Below, in pieces: positions 7,928 through 15,648 of a DNA stretch of 64,000 nt; position 1 is the first letter of the stretch, and each line of letters begins with the position of its first letter. The notes under the pieces are model-generated. The model ran no database searches. It was not told where the DNA came from and was given only the letters and a program-made list of their open reading frames with translations. This DNA comes from Psychroserpens sp041224425 (GTDB lineage Bacteria; Bacteroidota; Bacteroidia; Flavobacteriales; Flavobacteriaceae). The stretch is from positions 294,972 to 358,971 of the forward strand of contig NZ_JBGFGL010000076.1 in NCBI RefSeq assembly GCF_041224425.1. Reading direction: 5' to 3'. The translations under genes were made by a program, and so were the position numbers.

Positions 7928-9553
7928 ATGATTAAAACATTACAATTTTTATGCTTTTTTATCGGAATTAATGCCTTAGCGCAGATCCAAATATCACAGG
8001 AGTATGCTGAAGGTCAGATTATCGCCAAATTCAAACAGACTCAAAATTCACATACTGACTATTCTGAATTTTTTCAAACAACAGACCTGCAAAGCATAAA
8101 TAATCAAATTAATGTGTCCAATTTAAAAGTTATTGGAAACAAAAAGGCAAAAAATACCTATTTGATAAGCTACAATGCTTCTATTAGTGTAGAAAATGTG
8201 ATTGAAATGTATCGTGACACCAATATGTTCGAATATGTTGAACCCAATTATAAATGCTCAGGAAGTGGTATTCCAAATGATCCATTATTGCTGACCAGAC
8301 AATGGAGCATGGTTAACAATGGTACATTTTCATTATCTCCAGCAACTATTGATGCAGATATTGATATGGATTTGGCTTGGGACATCACAACGGGAGATCC
8401 AAATCTTATTGTTGCCATTCTTGACTCAGGAATGCGAATGAGTCATCCTGAGGTGTCAACCAGAATATGGGTAAATAGCTCTGAAATTGTTGATGGAAAT
8501 GACAGTGATAATAATAACTATGTAGATGATATTTATGGTGGCTGGGATTTTGCCAATGATGACAACAATCCGACCGACGATCATGGTCACGGAACAAATG
8601 TTGGAGGCATTGCCGTTGCCACTGGAAATAATGGGATTGGCTATGCTGGAGTGAATTGGAATTCCCAAATTATGGTTATTAAAATTTTAGATGAAAACAA
8701 CTCCGGATTTTATTCTTGGATGGGAGATGGTATTTATTATGCGGTTGATAATGGTGCAGATGTCATGAACATGTCTGTTGGTGGAAATAGTCCGTCAAGT
8801 TTTCTTCTAGATGCTGTGGACTACGCCTATGCAAATGATGTTGCATTAGTGGTGTCAACAGGAAATGGAGATACAGCATTACAATATCCTTCGAGATACG
8901 CAAATTCTATTGCAGTTGGCTCCACAAACCCTGACGATTCTAGAACCAGTCCTTTTTTCTGGAGCCCTACAAGTGGTAGTAACTATGGACCGGAAATTGA
9001 TTTGGTTGCACCTGGTAATTACATTTATGGATTAAGTCATACTTCAGATACCAATTACAATGGATATTGGGGTGGAACCTCACAAGCAGCACCACATGTT
9101 GCAGGTGTCATCTCCTTAATGTTATCAGTAAACCCAAATTTAAGTGTAGACCAAATTAATGCCATTTTAATTCAAACCAGTGAAGATCAAGTTGGAGATC
9201 CTATAGAAGATACACCTGGATTTGATAATTACCATGGCTATGGTAGATTAAATGCACATTTAGCATTGACTTCAGATCTATTGAGTGTTGAATCGTTCGA
9301 TCAAAGTGATATTAGTTTATTTCCCAATCCGATACGCAAAGATCAAATGCTTAACTTCGGAAATCTTAAACCCGGTTCGTATAACATTTCAGTACATACG
9401 ATAACTGGTCAAAAAATAATAAACTTTGAGTTAGAAGCAGATGGTCAAGTTGCACAAACAAAACTACCAACAATAAACACTGGTATTTATCTTTTAGAAA
9501 TTCAAAACACACTTACTAAAACCTCTGCCATAAAAAAACTTATCGTAAGATAA
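7928..9553 (+). CDS. secreted subtilisin-like serine protease, T9SS type A sorting
   Basis: A 541-residue S8 peptidase. Signal peptide 1-19; an inhibitor-like prodomain at about 22-110; catalytic domain about 145-450 with D166 (AILDSG), H221 (DHGHGTNVGG), oxyanion N313 (STGNGD) and S385 (GGTSQAAPHVAG). The C-terminus (about 462-541) is a T9SS type A sorting domain (LFPNPI ... GQKI ... GIYLLEIQ ... KKLIVR), so the enzyme should pass the outer membrane through the type IX system and be surface-attached or released. It is alone in its transcription unit and ends at a strong terminator. Confidence 0.95.
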   Translation: MIKTLQFLCFFIGINALAQIQISQEYAEGQIIAKFKQTQNSHTDYSEFFQTTDLQSINNQINVSNLKVIGNKKAKNTYLISYNASISVENVIEMYRDTNMFEYVEPNYKCSGSGIPNDPLLLTRQWSMVNNGTFSLSPATIDADIDMDLAWDITTGDPNLIVAILDSGMRMSHPEVSTRIWVNSSEIVDGNDSDNNNYVDDIYGGWDFANDDNNPTDDHGHGTNVGGIAVATGNNGIGYAGVNWNSQIMVIKILDENNSGFYSWMGDGIYYAVDNGADVMNMSVGGNSPSSFLLDAVDYAYANDVALVVSTGNGDTALQYPSRYANSIAVGSTNPDDSRTSPFFWSPTSGSNYGPEIDLVAPGNYIYGLSHTSDTNYNGYWGGTSQAAPHVAGVISLMLSVNPNLSVDQINAILIQTSEDQVGDPIEDTPGFDNYHGYGRLNAHLALTSDLLSVESFDQSDISLFPNPIRKDQMLNFGNLKPGSYNISVHTITGQKIINFELEADGQVAQTKLPTINTGIYLLEIQNTLTKTSAIKKLIVR

Positions 9554-9560
9554 TAGAACG

Positions 9561-9595
9561 AAAAAAGCGCAACTCAATGAGTTGCGCTTTTTTTT
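9561..9595. terminator. bidirectional terminator between subtilase and ndk
   Basis: GCGCAACTC-AAT-GAGTTGCGC, a perfect 9-bp stem at 9567-9587, flanked by A6 on the left and T8 on the right. It serves both convergent genes. Confidence 0.93.
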
Positions 9596-9612
9596 ATAAG
9601 GTAATGTTTCAA

Positions 9613-10032
9613 TTAAAACATTTCACGTCCCGAAAAATGAAATGCGCCTTCAATAGCAGCATTTTCATCACTATCACTTCCATGAACTGCATTCTCACCA
9701 ATAGATGCTGCATACAATTTACGGATGGTACCTTCAGCAGCTTCAGCTGGATTTGTAGCTCCAATCAAGGTTCTGAAGTCTTCAACAGCATTGTCCTTTT
9801 CAAGAATTGCCGCTACAATAGGACCACGAGTCATGTATTCTACCAACTCTCCAAAGAAAGGTCTTTCCTTGTGAATTGCATAAAACTCTTTTGCATCATC
9901 AGTTGTCATTTGTGTTAACTTCATTGCTACGATTCTAAAACCAGAAGCTGTAATTTTTTCTAAAATTGCACCAATATTCCCTTTTTCAACAGAATCTGGC
10001 TTAAGCATTGTAAATGTTCTATTTGTTGCCAT
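9613..10032 (-). CDS. ndk: nucleoside diphosphate kinase
   Basis: A 139-residue Ndk, exchanging the terminal phosphate between nucleoside triphosphates and diphosphates through a phospho-histidine. Seen: the N-terminal TFTMLKPDSVEKGNIG, ARG-like loop TRGPIVAAILEKDNAV, RTLIGATNPAEAAEGTIRK and the active-site NAVHGSDS (His). A longer reading frame begins at 10116, but ATG 10032 gives the normal family start MATNRTFTML, and a TACTTTTG -7 box lies between the two. Convergent with the subtilase gene, divergent from the NrnA-like gene. Confidence 0.96.
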   Translation of the reverse strand: MATNRTFTMLKPDSVEKGNIGAILEKITASGFRIVAMKLTQMTTDDAKEFYAIHKERPFFGELVEYMTRGPIVAAILEKDNAVEDFRTLIGATNPAEAAEGTIRKLYAASIGENAVHGSDSDENAAIEGAFHFSGREMF

Positions 10033-10076
10033 TTGTATTTTGATTATTGAACTAATTATTCTTGTAAAATTTGGTG

Positions 10077-10084
10077 CAAAAGTA
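10077..10084 (-). promoter_or_regulatory. -7 element of ndk
   Basis: Minus-strand TACTTTTG fits TAnnTTTG and lies 45 bases before the ATG at 10032, which excludes the longer upstream start. Confidence 0.6.
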
Positions 10085-10129
10085 ATATAATTCTTTAGAA
10101 ATTCGGTATAAACCAAGATTAAAAATTTG

Positions 10130-10137
10130 TATCTTCG
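10130..10137 (+). promoter_or_regulatory. -7 element close to the start of the DHH gene
   Basis: TATCTTCG, one mismatch to TAnnTTTG, ends 6 bases before the ATG at 10144; the transcript would be nearly leaderless. Confidence 0.4.
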
Positions 10138-10143
10138 TCGTCT

Positions 10144-11160
10144 ATGAATGCAGGTGAAATCAGTAAAATAAAAACGTTACTAAACGTCCCAAAAGCAATT
10201 GTCATAATTCCACATAAAAATCCCGATGGTGATGCCATTGGCTCTACTTTAGCCTTATACCATTACTTAAGGTTATCACATCATAATTGTACGATCATTG
10301 CACCTAATGACTATCCCGATTTTTTGAAATGGATGCCTGGAGAAACGACAATATTGAAATATGATACACAACAGGAATCATGCGATACATTGATTAACAA
10401 AACTGATATCATCTTCACTTTAGACTTCAATGCCTTGAATAGAATTGGAGGTATGGAATCTGTGGTCGAAAATTCCAATAGCATTAAGATTATGATCGAT
10501 CATCATCAGCAACCAGATGACTATGCTAATTTCACCTATTCAGATGTTACGATGTCCTCGACTTGTGAAATGGTTTATAATTTTATCGAAATGCTCGGTG
10601 ACAAAGACCTCATCAATAAAGATATTGCAACATGTTTATATGCTGGAATCATGACTGACACGGGCTCATTTCGATTCCCTTTAACGACCAGTGCCACACA
10701 TCATATCATCGGTGAATTAATTGAAAAAGGTGCCAATAATGCTGAAATTCACAATCAGATTTATGATACCAATAGTTATGACAGGTTGCAATTGTTGGGA
10801 AGAGCTTTGAGCAACTTGAAAGTTCTTCCAGAATATAGAACCGCATTTATCACATTGTCACAAGAAGAACTCAATACCTTTAACTTCAAGAAAGGAGATA
10901 CCGAAGGCTTTGTAAATTATGGACTCTCTCTTGAAGGCATCATTTTTGCAGCTATATTTATCGAAAACCAGCAAGAGAACATCATTAAAATTTCATTAAG
11001 AAGCAAAGGTGATTTCTCTGTAAATGAGCTATCAAGAGCACATTTTAATGGTGGTGGACATACAAATGCAGCTGGAGGAAGAAGCGATCTAAGTCTGAAA
11101 GACACGATTGATAAATTTATTAGTATCTTGCCTGAATATAAACAAGACCTGAATCTGTAA
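10144..11160 (+). CDS. DHH/DHHA1 phosphoesterase, NrnA-like
   Basis: A 338-residue DHH-family protein related to bifunctional oligoribonuclease / pAp phosphatase NrnA. It degrades very short RNAs and probably 3'-phosphoadenosine 5'-phosphate. Metal-binding motifs: HKNPDGDAIGS (about 21-31), FTLDFNA (about 93-99), DHHQQPDD (about 119-126), and a later MTDTGSFRFP. The C-terminal DHHA1 domain ends with the substrate-binding FNGGGHTNAAGG (about 299-310). Its stop shares one base with the start of gldI, implying translational coupling. Confidence 0.9.
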   Translation: MNAGEISKIKTLLNVPKAIVIIPHKNPDGDAIGSTLALYHYLRLSHHNCTIIAPNDYPDFLKWMPGETTILKYDTQQESCDTLINKTDIIFTLDFNALNRIGGMESVVENSNSIKIMIDHHQQPDDYANFTYSDVTMSSTCEMVYNFIEMLGDKDLINKDIATCLYAGIMTDTGSFRFPLTTSATHHIIGELIEKGANNAEIHNQIYDTNSYDRLQLLGRALSNLKVLPEYRTAFITLSQEELNTFNFKKGDTEGFVNYGLSLEGIIFAAIFIENQQENIIKISLRSKGDFSVNELSRAHFNGGGHTNAAGGRSDLSLKDTIDKFISILPEYKQDLNL

Positions 11161-11699
11161 TGAAACCTATTTGCATCATAATCTTAGCCGTTATATTGGT
11201 ATTTGGCTGCAAATCACCTGACGCCAGACGACCTGAATCTGTTCAATCCGGTTCTTTTATACAAGCCTCTGCTGAACGCAATATCAAATTGAATGAGAAA
11301 GAACATGCGCTTATCCAAACCATAATGGATAAAAATCCTGATGTTGATTATATCGCTTCTGAAAGTGGTTTCTGGTATTATTACAATAACAAAGTTGAAC
11401 AGGATACCATCACTCCAGGGTTTGGAGATATTGTGAATTTCAGCTATGATGTAAAAGACCTCAATCAAAATACAATCTATTCTAGAGAAGATTTAAGCGT
11501 TCAAGATTATGTTATGGACAAAGAAGAGATCTTTACTGGATTGAGAGAAGGTCTAAAACTAATGAAACCTGGTGAGACCGTAACATTCCTTTTTCCTTCA
11601 CAAAAAGCTTATGGCTATTACGGAGACACCAATAGAATTGGCACCAATGTCCCTTTAATCTGTGAAGTAACCGTTAATACAATTACCCAAAACCAATAA
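11160..11699 (+). CDS. gldI: gliding motility lipoprotein GldI, FKBP-type PPIase
   Basis: A 179-residue lipoprotein: signal peptide with lipobox ending at C17 (LVFGCKSPD), a helical region, then an FKBP-type domain (about 75-176: TPGFGDIVNFSYDV, EIFTGLREGLKLMKPGE, FLFPSQKAYGYYG, NVPLICEV). GldI is one of the gliding-motility (Gld) proteins of flavobacteria and is thought to fold periplasmic components of the motility/T9SS apparatus. It follows the NrnA-like gene and lies 6 bases upstream of a second prolyl isomerase, a local folding-factor cluster. Confidence 0.93.
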   Translation: MKPICIIILAVILVFGCKSPDARRPESVQSGSFIQASAERNIKLNEKEHALIQTIMDKNPDVDYIASESGFWYYYNNKVEQDTITPGFGDIVNFSYDVKDLNQNTIYSREDLSVQDYVMDKEEIFTGLREGLKLMKPGETVTFLFPSQKAYGYYGDTNRIGTNVPLICEVTVNTITQNQ

Positions 11700-11705
11700 A
11701 TATTT

Positions 11706-12929
11706 ATGAAATTGATTAGTAAAACAACCCGATTATTAGTGCTGTTAGTATTAGTGACAGCATTCTCTTGTAAAGAAGAATACCCAGATTTGGAAGATGG
11801 TCTTTATGCAGAGTTTGTGACTTCAAAAGACACCATGATAGCTAAGCTATTTTATGATAAGGTTCCTGTGACTGTTGCTAATTTTGTAGCACTTGCTGAA
11901 GGCAATCATCCTATGGCTGAGGAACAATATAAAGGCAAACCATTTTATAACGGATTGACATTCCATAGAGTTATGAATAATTTTATGATTCAAGGTGGTG
12001 ATCCAACTGCCACTGGAACTGGTTCTCCAGGTTATAAATTTACTGCCGATTTTGATCAGAGTTTAAAACACGATAGGCCAGGTATTTTATCTATGGCGAA
12101 TAGTGGCGGATTTAACACTAATGGCAGTCAGTTCTTTATTACTGAAGTCCCTTATCCGAGCTTAAATTTTTACGATGCTGATGGCAATCTAAAACCTTGT
12201 GACCAACCTCGTGTAAGCTGTCATTCCGTTTTTGGAGAATTGGTTAAAGGAATTGAAGTACAGGATTCCATTTCGAATGTCAAAACAGGCCCAGGGAACA
12301 AACCTCTGGAAGATGTGGTTATTAAGGAAGTAAATATTATCAGAAAAGGATCTGCTGCAAAATCATTTAATGCTGCTAAGGTTTTTGAATCTGAATTACC
12401 AAATGTCGAAAAAAGAATTGAAGATATTCAAGAAGAAGCTCGATTAAAGGCTGAAGAAGAACAACGTATTAGAGAAGAGAAAATCGCTGAAGCTTCAAAG
12501 GAAATGAAGCCAATTCTAGATGATTACACTGCCAAAAGTAAAACCTTGGCCTCTGGCTTAAAAAAGCATATCCTAACCCAAGGTTCAGGTGAGAAACCAA
12601 AAACTGGCCAAAGTGCTATGATAGCTTATGAAGGCTATTTCACAGACGGTCGTTTATTTGATAGTAATTCATTGGAAGTTGCCGAAAAGTATGGCATGGT
12701 GAATCCGAGACGTCAAGAAGCTGGAGCTTATGGGCCGACGAGCATGCCTATTCAACCAGATGCGCAAATGATTTCAGGATTTAAGGAAGCTTTGGCCTCG
12801 ATGCGAGTTGGTGAAAAAGCGTTTTTCTATATTCCTGCACATTTGGCCTATGGCGAACGTGGCAGAGGCATGATTCCACCAAATACAGATTTGACTTTTA
12901 TTCTTGAAATGACTGAGATTTCTCAATAA
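11706..12929 (+). CDS. cyclophilin-FKBP fusion peptidyl-prolyl isomerase, lipoprotein
   Basis: A 407-residue lipoprotein (C22 in TAFSCKEEY) joining two unrelated isomerase folds. A cyclophilin domain (about 30-215) contains FYNGLTFHRVMNNFMIQGGD, TNGSQFFITEVPYP and HSVFGELVKG. A charged coiled coil follows (about 230-275), then an FKBP domain (about 290-406; AYEGYFTDGRLFDSN, FKEALASMRVGEKAFFYIP, LAYGERGRGMIPPN). Both domains keep core catalytic residues. Directly downstream of gldI, it should act as a periplasmic chaperone, perhaps for the same clients. Confidence 0.92.
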   Translation: MKLISKTTRLLVLLVLVTAFSCKEEYPDLEDGLYAEFVTSKDTMIAKLFYDKVPVTVANFVALAEGNHPMAEEQYKGKPFYNGLTFHRVMNNFMIQGGDPTATGTGSPGYKFTADFDQSLKHDRPGILSMANSGGFNTNGSQFFITEVPYPSLNFYDADGNLKPCDQPRVSCHSVFGELVKGIEVQDSISNVKTGPGNKPLEDVVIKEVNIIRKGSAAKSFNAAKVFESELPNVEKRIEDIQEEARLKAEEEQRIREEKIAEASKEMKPILDDYTAKSKTLASGLKKHILTQGSGEKPKTGQSAMIAYEGYFTDGRLFDSNSLEVAEKYGMVNPRRQEAGAYGPTSMPIQPDAQMISGFKEALASMRVGEKAFFYIPAHLAYGERGRGMIPPNTDLTFILEMTEISQ

Positions 12930-12950
12930 AACTCAATACCAAACAAGCAT

Positions 12951-12982
12951 AAAAAAGCCTTTCCAATGGAAAGGCTTTTTTT
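12951..12982. terminator. bidirectional terminator
   Basis: GCCTTTCC-AAT-GGAAAGGC with A6 before and T7 after; it separates the fusion isomerase gene from convergent pepD. Confidence 0.92.
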
Positions 12983-12986
12983 ATCA

Positions 12987-14450
12987 TTACTTTTTCGGAA
13001 TGCGTTTTAAAATTTCCAGTACATAATTCCAGTATTTCTGTACTGACGATATTTGTGCACGTTCGTCAGGTGAATGTGCTCCTCTAATATTTGGTCCGAA
13101 ACTTATCATGTCCATCTCAGGATAATTGGTTCCCAAAATACCACATTCCAAACCAGCATGACATGCTGCTACATGAGGTTCTTCACCGTTGTTCAATTCT
13201 TTATAAAGCGGTACCATTACCTTAAGAATATCAGAATCCATATTGGGTTTCCAACCAGGATAATCACCACTATACGTCACATCACATCCAGCCAGCTCAA
13301 ATGCAGAACGCAAAGCGTCGGCTAAATCCCATTTCGAACTTTCCACCGAACTTCGAGTTAAACAACCTATTTTAATTTGTCCGTCCTTGACCAATATACG
13401 AGCAATATTATTCGAGGTTTCCACCAAGTCTGGAATATCAGGACTCATTCTATACACACCATTAAGAGCTGCATAAATGGCTTTAATCAAACTTTCTTGA
13501 ACACCTAATTCCATGACTTGATTTGGCAACTCCATCGGGTTGATTTCAACTTTCAAGTCAGGTTCCATTGTTTTATATTCTAGTTGAATCGCTGCTGCCA
13601 AAGATTTTGTTTCCGATAGGAAATTATCTTCATTGGATTTTTCTATAGCAACTTTCGCTTGACTTTCCCTTGGAATGGCATTTCGCAAACTTCCTCCATC
13701 AATTTCAGAAATACGTAGACCATATTTTTCAAATCCGTTGAACAACAATCGGTTCATAATTTTGTTGGCATTTCCTAAACCTTCATGGATTTGCATTCCT
13801 GAATGTCCACCTTGCAAACCTTTTACAACTATTTGATAACCTAAATGCGACTCTGAAACAGATTCTTGCTTATAAGATCTTGTTGCTGTCACATCAACGC
13901 CACCTGCACATCCTACTCCAATTTCATCATCCTCTTCGGTGTCTAGATTCAGTAAAATATCTCCATCCAACATACCACCTTTCAATCCCATAGCTCCAGT
14001 CATTCCAGTTTCCTCATCTATGGTAAATAAGGCCTCAATAGCTGGATGTTCTATAGTATTGCTCTCAAGAATAGCCATTATGGTTGCCACTCCCAATCCG
14101 TTATCGGCTCCTAAAGTAGTACCCTTGGCCTTAACCCAATCACCTTCAACGAACATGTCGATACCTTGTGTCTCAAAATCGAATACTGTATCATTGTTTT
14201 TTTGGTGAACCATGTCCAAATGTGATTGCATCACAACGGTTTTTCGGTCTTCCATACCAGAGGTTGCAGGTTTTTTTATGATGACATTACCCACTTCATC
14301 TTCAATTGTCTCCAGATTCAAACTGTTTCCAAAATTTTTCATGAATTCAATCACGCGTTCTTCCTTTTTGGATGGTCTTGGAACAGCGTTTAAATCTGCA
14401 AACTTATTCCATAAACCCTGTGGCTCCAACTGTCTTATTTCAGCACTCAT
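12987..14450 (-). CDS. pepD: aminoacyl-histidine dipeptidase (M20 family)
   Basis: A 487-residue cytosolic zinc dipeptidase of the PepD/Xaa-His type, which splits Xaa-His dipeptides and related substrates. Seen: zinc-site motifs VVMQSHLDMVHQKN (about 72-85), TTLGADNGLGVA (about 111-122), LFTIDEETGMTGA (about 139-151) and LLNLDTEEDDEIGVGCAGG. The lid domain and the C-terminal ISFGPNIRGAHSPDERAQIS, which carries another zinc ligand, follow. No signal peptide. Its promoter (14471-14478) faces that of the DUF3810 gene. Confidence 0.94.
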   Translation of the reverse strand: MSAEIRQLEPQGLWNKFADLNAVPRPSKKEERVIEFMKNFGNSLNLETIEDEVGNVIIKKPATSGMEDRKTVVMQSHLDMVHQKNNDTVFDFETQGIDMFVEGDWVKAKGTTLGADNGLGVATIMAILESNTIEHPAIEALFTIDEETGMTGAMGLKGGMLDGDILLNLDTEEDDEIGVGCAGGVDVTATRSYKQESVSESHLGYQIVVKGLQGGHSGMQIHEGLGNANKIMNRLLFNGFEKYGLRISEIDGGSLRNAIPRESQAKVAIEKSNEDNFLSETKSLAAAIQLEYKTMEPDLKVEINPMELPNQVMELGVQESLIKAIYAALNGVYRMSPDIPDLVETSNNIARILVKDGQIKIGCLTRSSVESSKWDLADALRSAFELAGCDVTYSGDYPGWKPNMDSDILKVMVPLYKELNNGEEPHVAACHAGLECGILGTNYPEMDMISFGPNIRGAHSPDERAQISSVQKYWNYVLEILKRIPKK

Positions 14451-14470
14451 AATATTGTTTTTTTAGTTCC

Positions 14471-14478
14471 ACAAAGGT
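14471..14478 (-). promoter_or_regulatory. -7 element of pepD
   Basis: Minus-strand TACCTTTG fits TAnnTTTG and lies 20 bases upstream of the ATG at 14450. Confidence 0.6.
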
Positions 14479-14490
14479 ACATTCTTTTTA

Positions 14491-14498
14491 GTATTTTT
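14491..14498 (+). promoter_or_regulatory. -7 element of the DUF3810 gene
   Basis: TATTTTTG fits TAnnTTTG and ends 5 bases before the ATG at 14504, predicting an almost leaderless mRNA. It is divergent from the pepD element 13 bases away. Confidence 0.5.
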
Positions 14499-14503
14499 GG
14501 TGT

Positions 14504-15571
14504 ATGCTAAAATACAAAAAAAGCCTCATTGCCTTTTCAATTTTACCTCAGATTCTATTCCTGAAGCTATTAGCATTGTACCCTTCATTTGTAGAATCGG
14601 TTTATAGTCATGGACTTTACATTTATATTTCAAAACTGATGCGTTATACTTTTGGTTGGATTCCTTTTTCTGTAGGAGATCTACTTTACACCTTGCTAAG
14701 TATTTATGTCATCAGATGGGTTTTCCTAAACAGAAAACGTATTATCAAGGATACCAAAAAATGGTTCCTTGATGTTCTTTCGGCTGTTTCCATTGGCTAT
14801 TTTGCATTTCACTTACTTTGGGCCTTTAATTATTATCGACTTCCACTACACGAGTCCTTATCTCTTGATAAAGACTATTCAACGCAAGAACTCATTGAAC
14901 TTACTGAAAAGCTAACGACTAAAGTCAACAAAATCCATTTAGAAATCACCAATAATGATTCTGTTATGGTAATAATGCCTTATTCAAAAGCTGAATTATT
15001 AAAAATGGTTCCTGAAGGCTACGATCAATTGTCTGAAGAGTTTCCATATTTAGCATATCAACCTCGTAGTATCAAAACGTCCATTTACAGTTTACCACTA
15101 ACTTATATGGGATTTTCTGGATATTTAAATCCGTTCACCAATGAAGCCCAAGTTGACGGATTAATTCCTTCCTATAAATTTCCCACTACTGGAAGTCACG
15201 AAGTGGCGCATCAACTAGGTTATGCTGCGGAAAATGAAGCTAATTTTATTGGTAGCATGGCAGCTATGCATCATCCAAGTATATATTTTAAATATTCTGG
15301 ACACGCTTTTGCTTTAAGGCATTGTTTAGGTGAACTGTATAGACGAGACCCTAAAACTTATGAAATGCTACTCTCAAATGTTCATATAGGCGTTTTGAAA
15401 AATTACCAAGAAGTACGATTGTTTTGGGATGGCTATCAAAATATACTTGAACCTGTTTTTAAAACCACTTACAATAATTTCCTAAAAGCAAACAATCAAT
15501 CTGCAGGTATGGAAAGCTACAGTTATGTTGTAGCCTTGTTGGTAAACTATTATAAAGATAATCCGTTATAA
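14504..15571 (+). CDS. DUF3810 membrane protein with HExxH motif
   Basis: A 355-residue DUF3810 family protein. Three hydrophobic segments in the first 120 residues anchor it in the inner membrane. The remainder contains HEVAHQLGYAAENEANFI, an HExxH motif at 232-236 with further acidic residues E243 and E245, as in gluzincin-type metalloproteases. The conserved segment HHPSIYFKYSGHAFALRHCL follows. This suggests a membrane-bound zinc peptidase of unknown substrate; the family name records no demonstrated activity. It stands alone between divergent pepD and the amidohydrolase pair. Confidence 0.85.
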   Translation: MLKYKKSLIAFSILPQILFLKLLALYPSFVESVYSHGLYIYISKLMRYTFGWIPFSVGDLLYTLLSIYVIRWVFLNRKRIIKDTKKWFLDVLSAVSIGYFAFHLLWAFNYYRLPLHESLSLDKDYSTQELIELTEKLTTKVNKIHLEITNNDSVMVIMPYSKAELLKMVPEGYDQLSEEFPYLAYQPRSIKTSIYSLPLTYMGFSGYLNPFTNEAQVDGLIPSYKFPTTGSHEVAHQLGYAAENEANFIGSMAAMHHPSIYFKYSGHAFALRHCLGELYRRDPKTYEMLLSNVHIGVLKNYQEVRLFWDGYQNILEPVFKTTYNNFLKANNQSAGMESYSYVVALLVNYYKDNPL

Positions 15572-15648
15572 GAACGTTAAAAAGCTTTCAAAGGCAACTT
15601 AACTTTTGTTTAATTATTATCTTAGAAGCAAATTTAATCAACTATTAT

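Noticed and set aside
9577..9918. Plus-strand reading frame of 113 codons opposite ndk
   Set aside because: It lies wholly antisense to the highly conserved ndk coding region and begins inside the terminator; it is a shadow.
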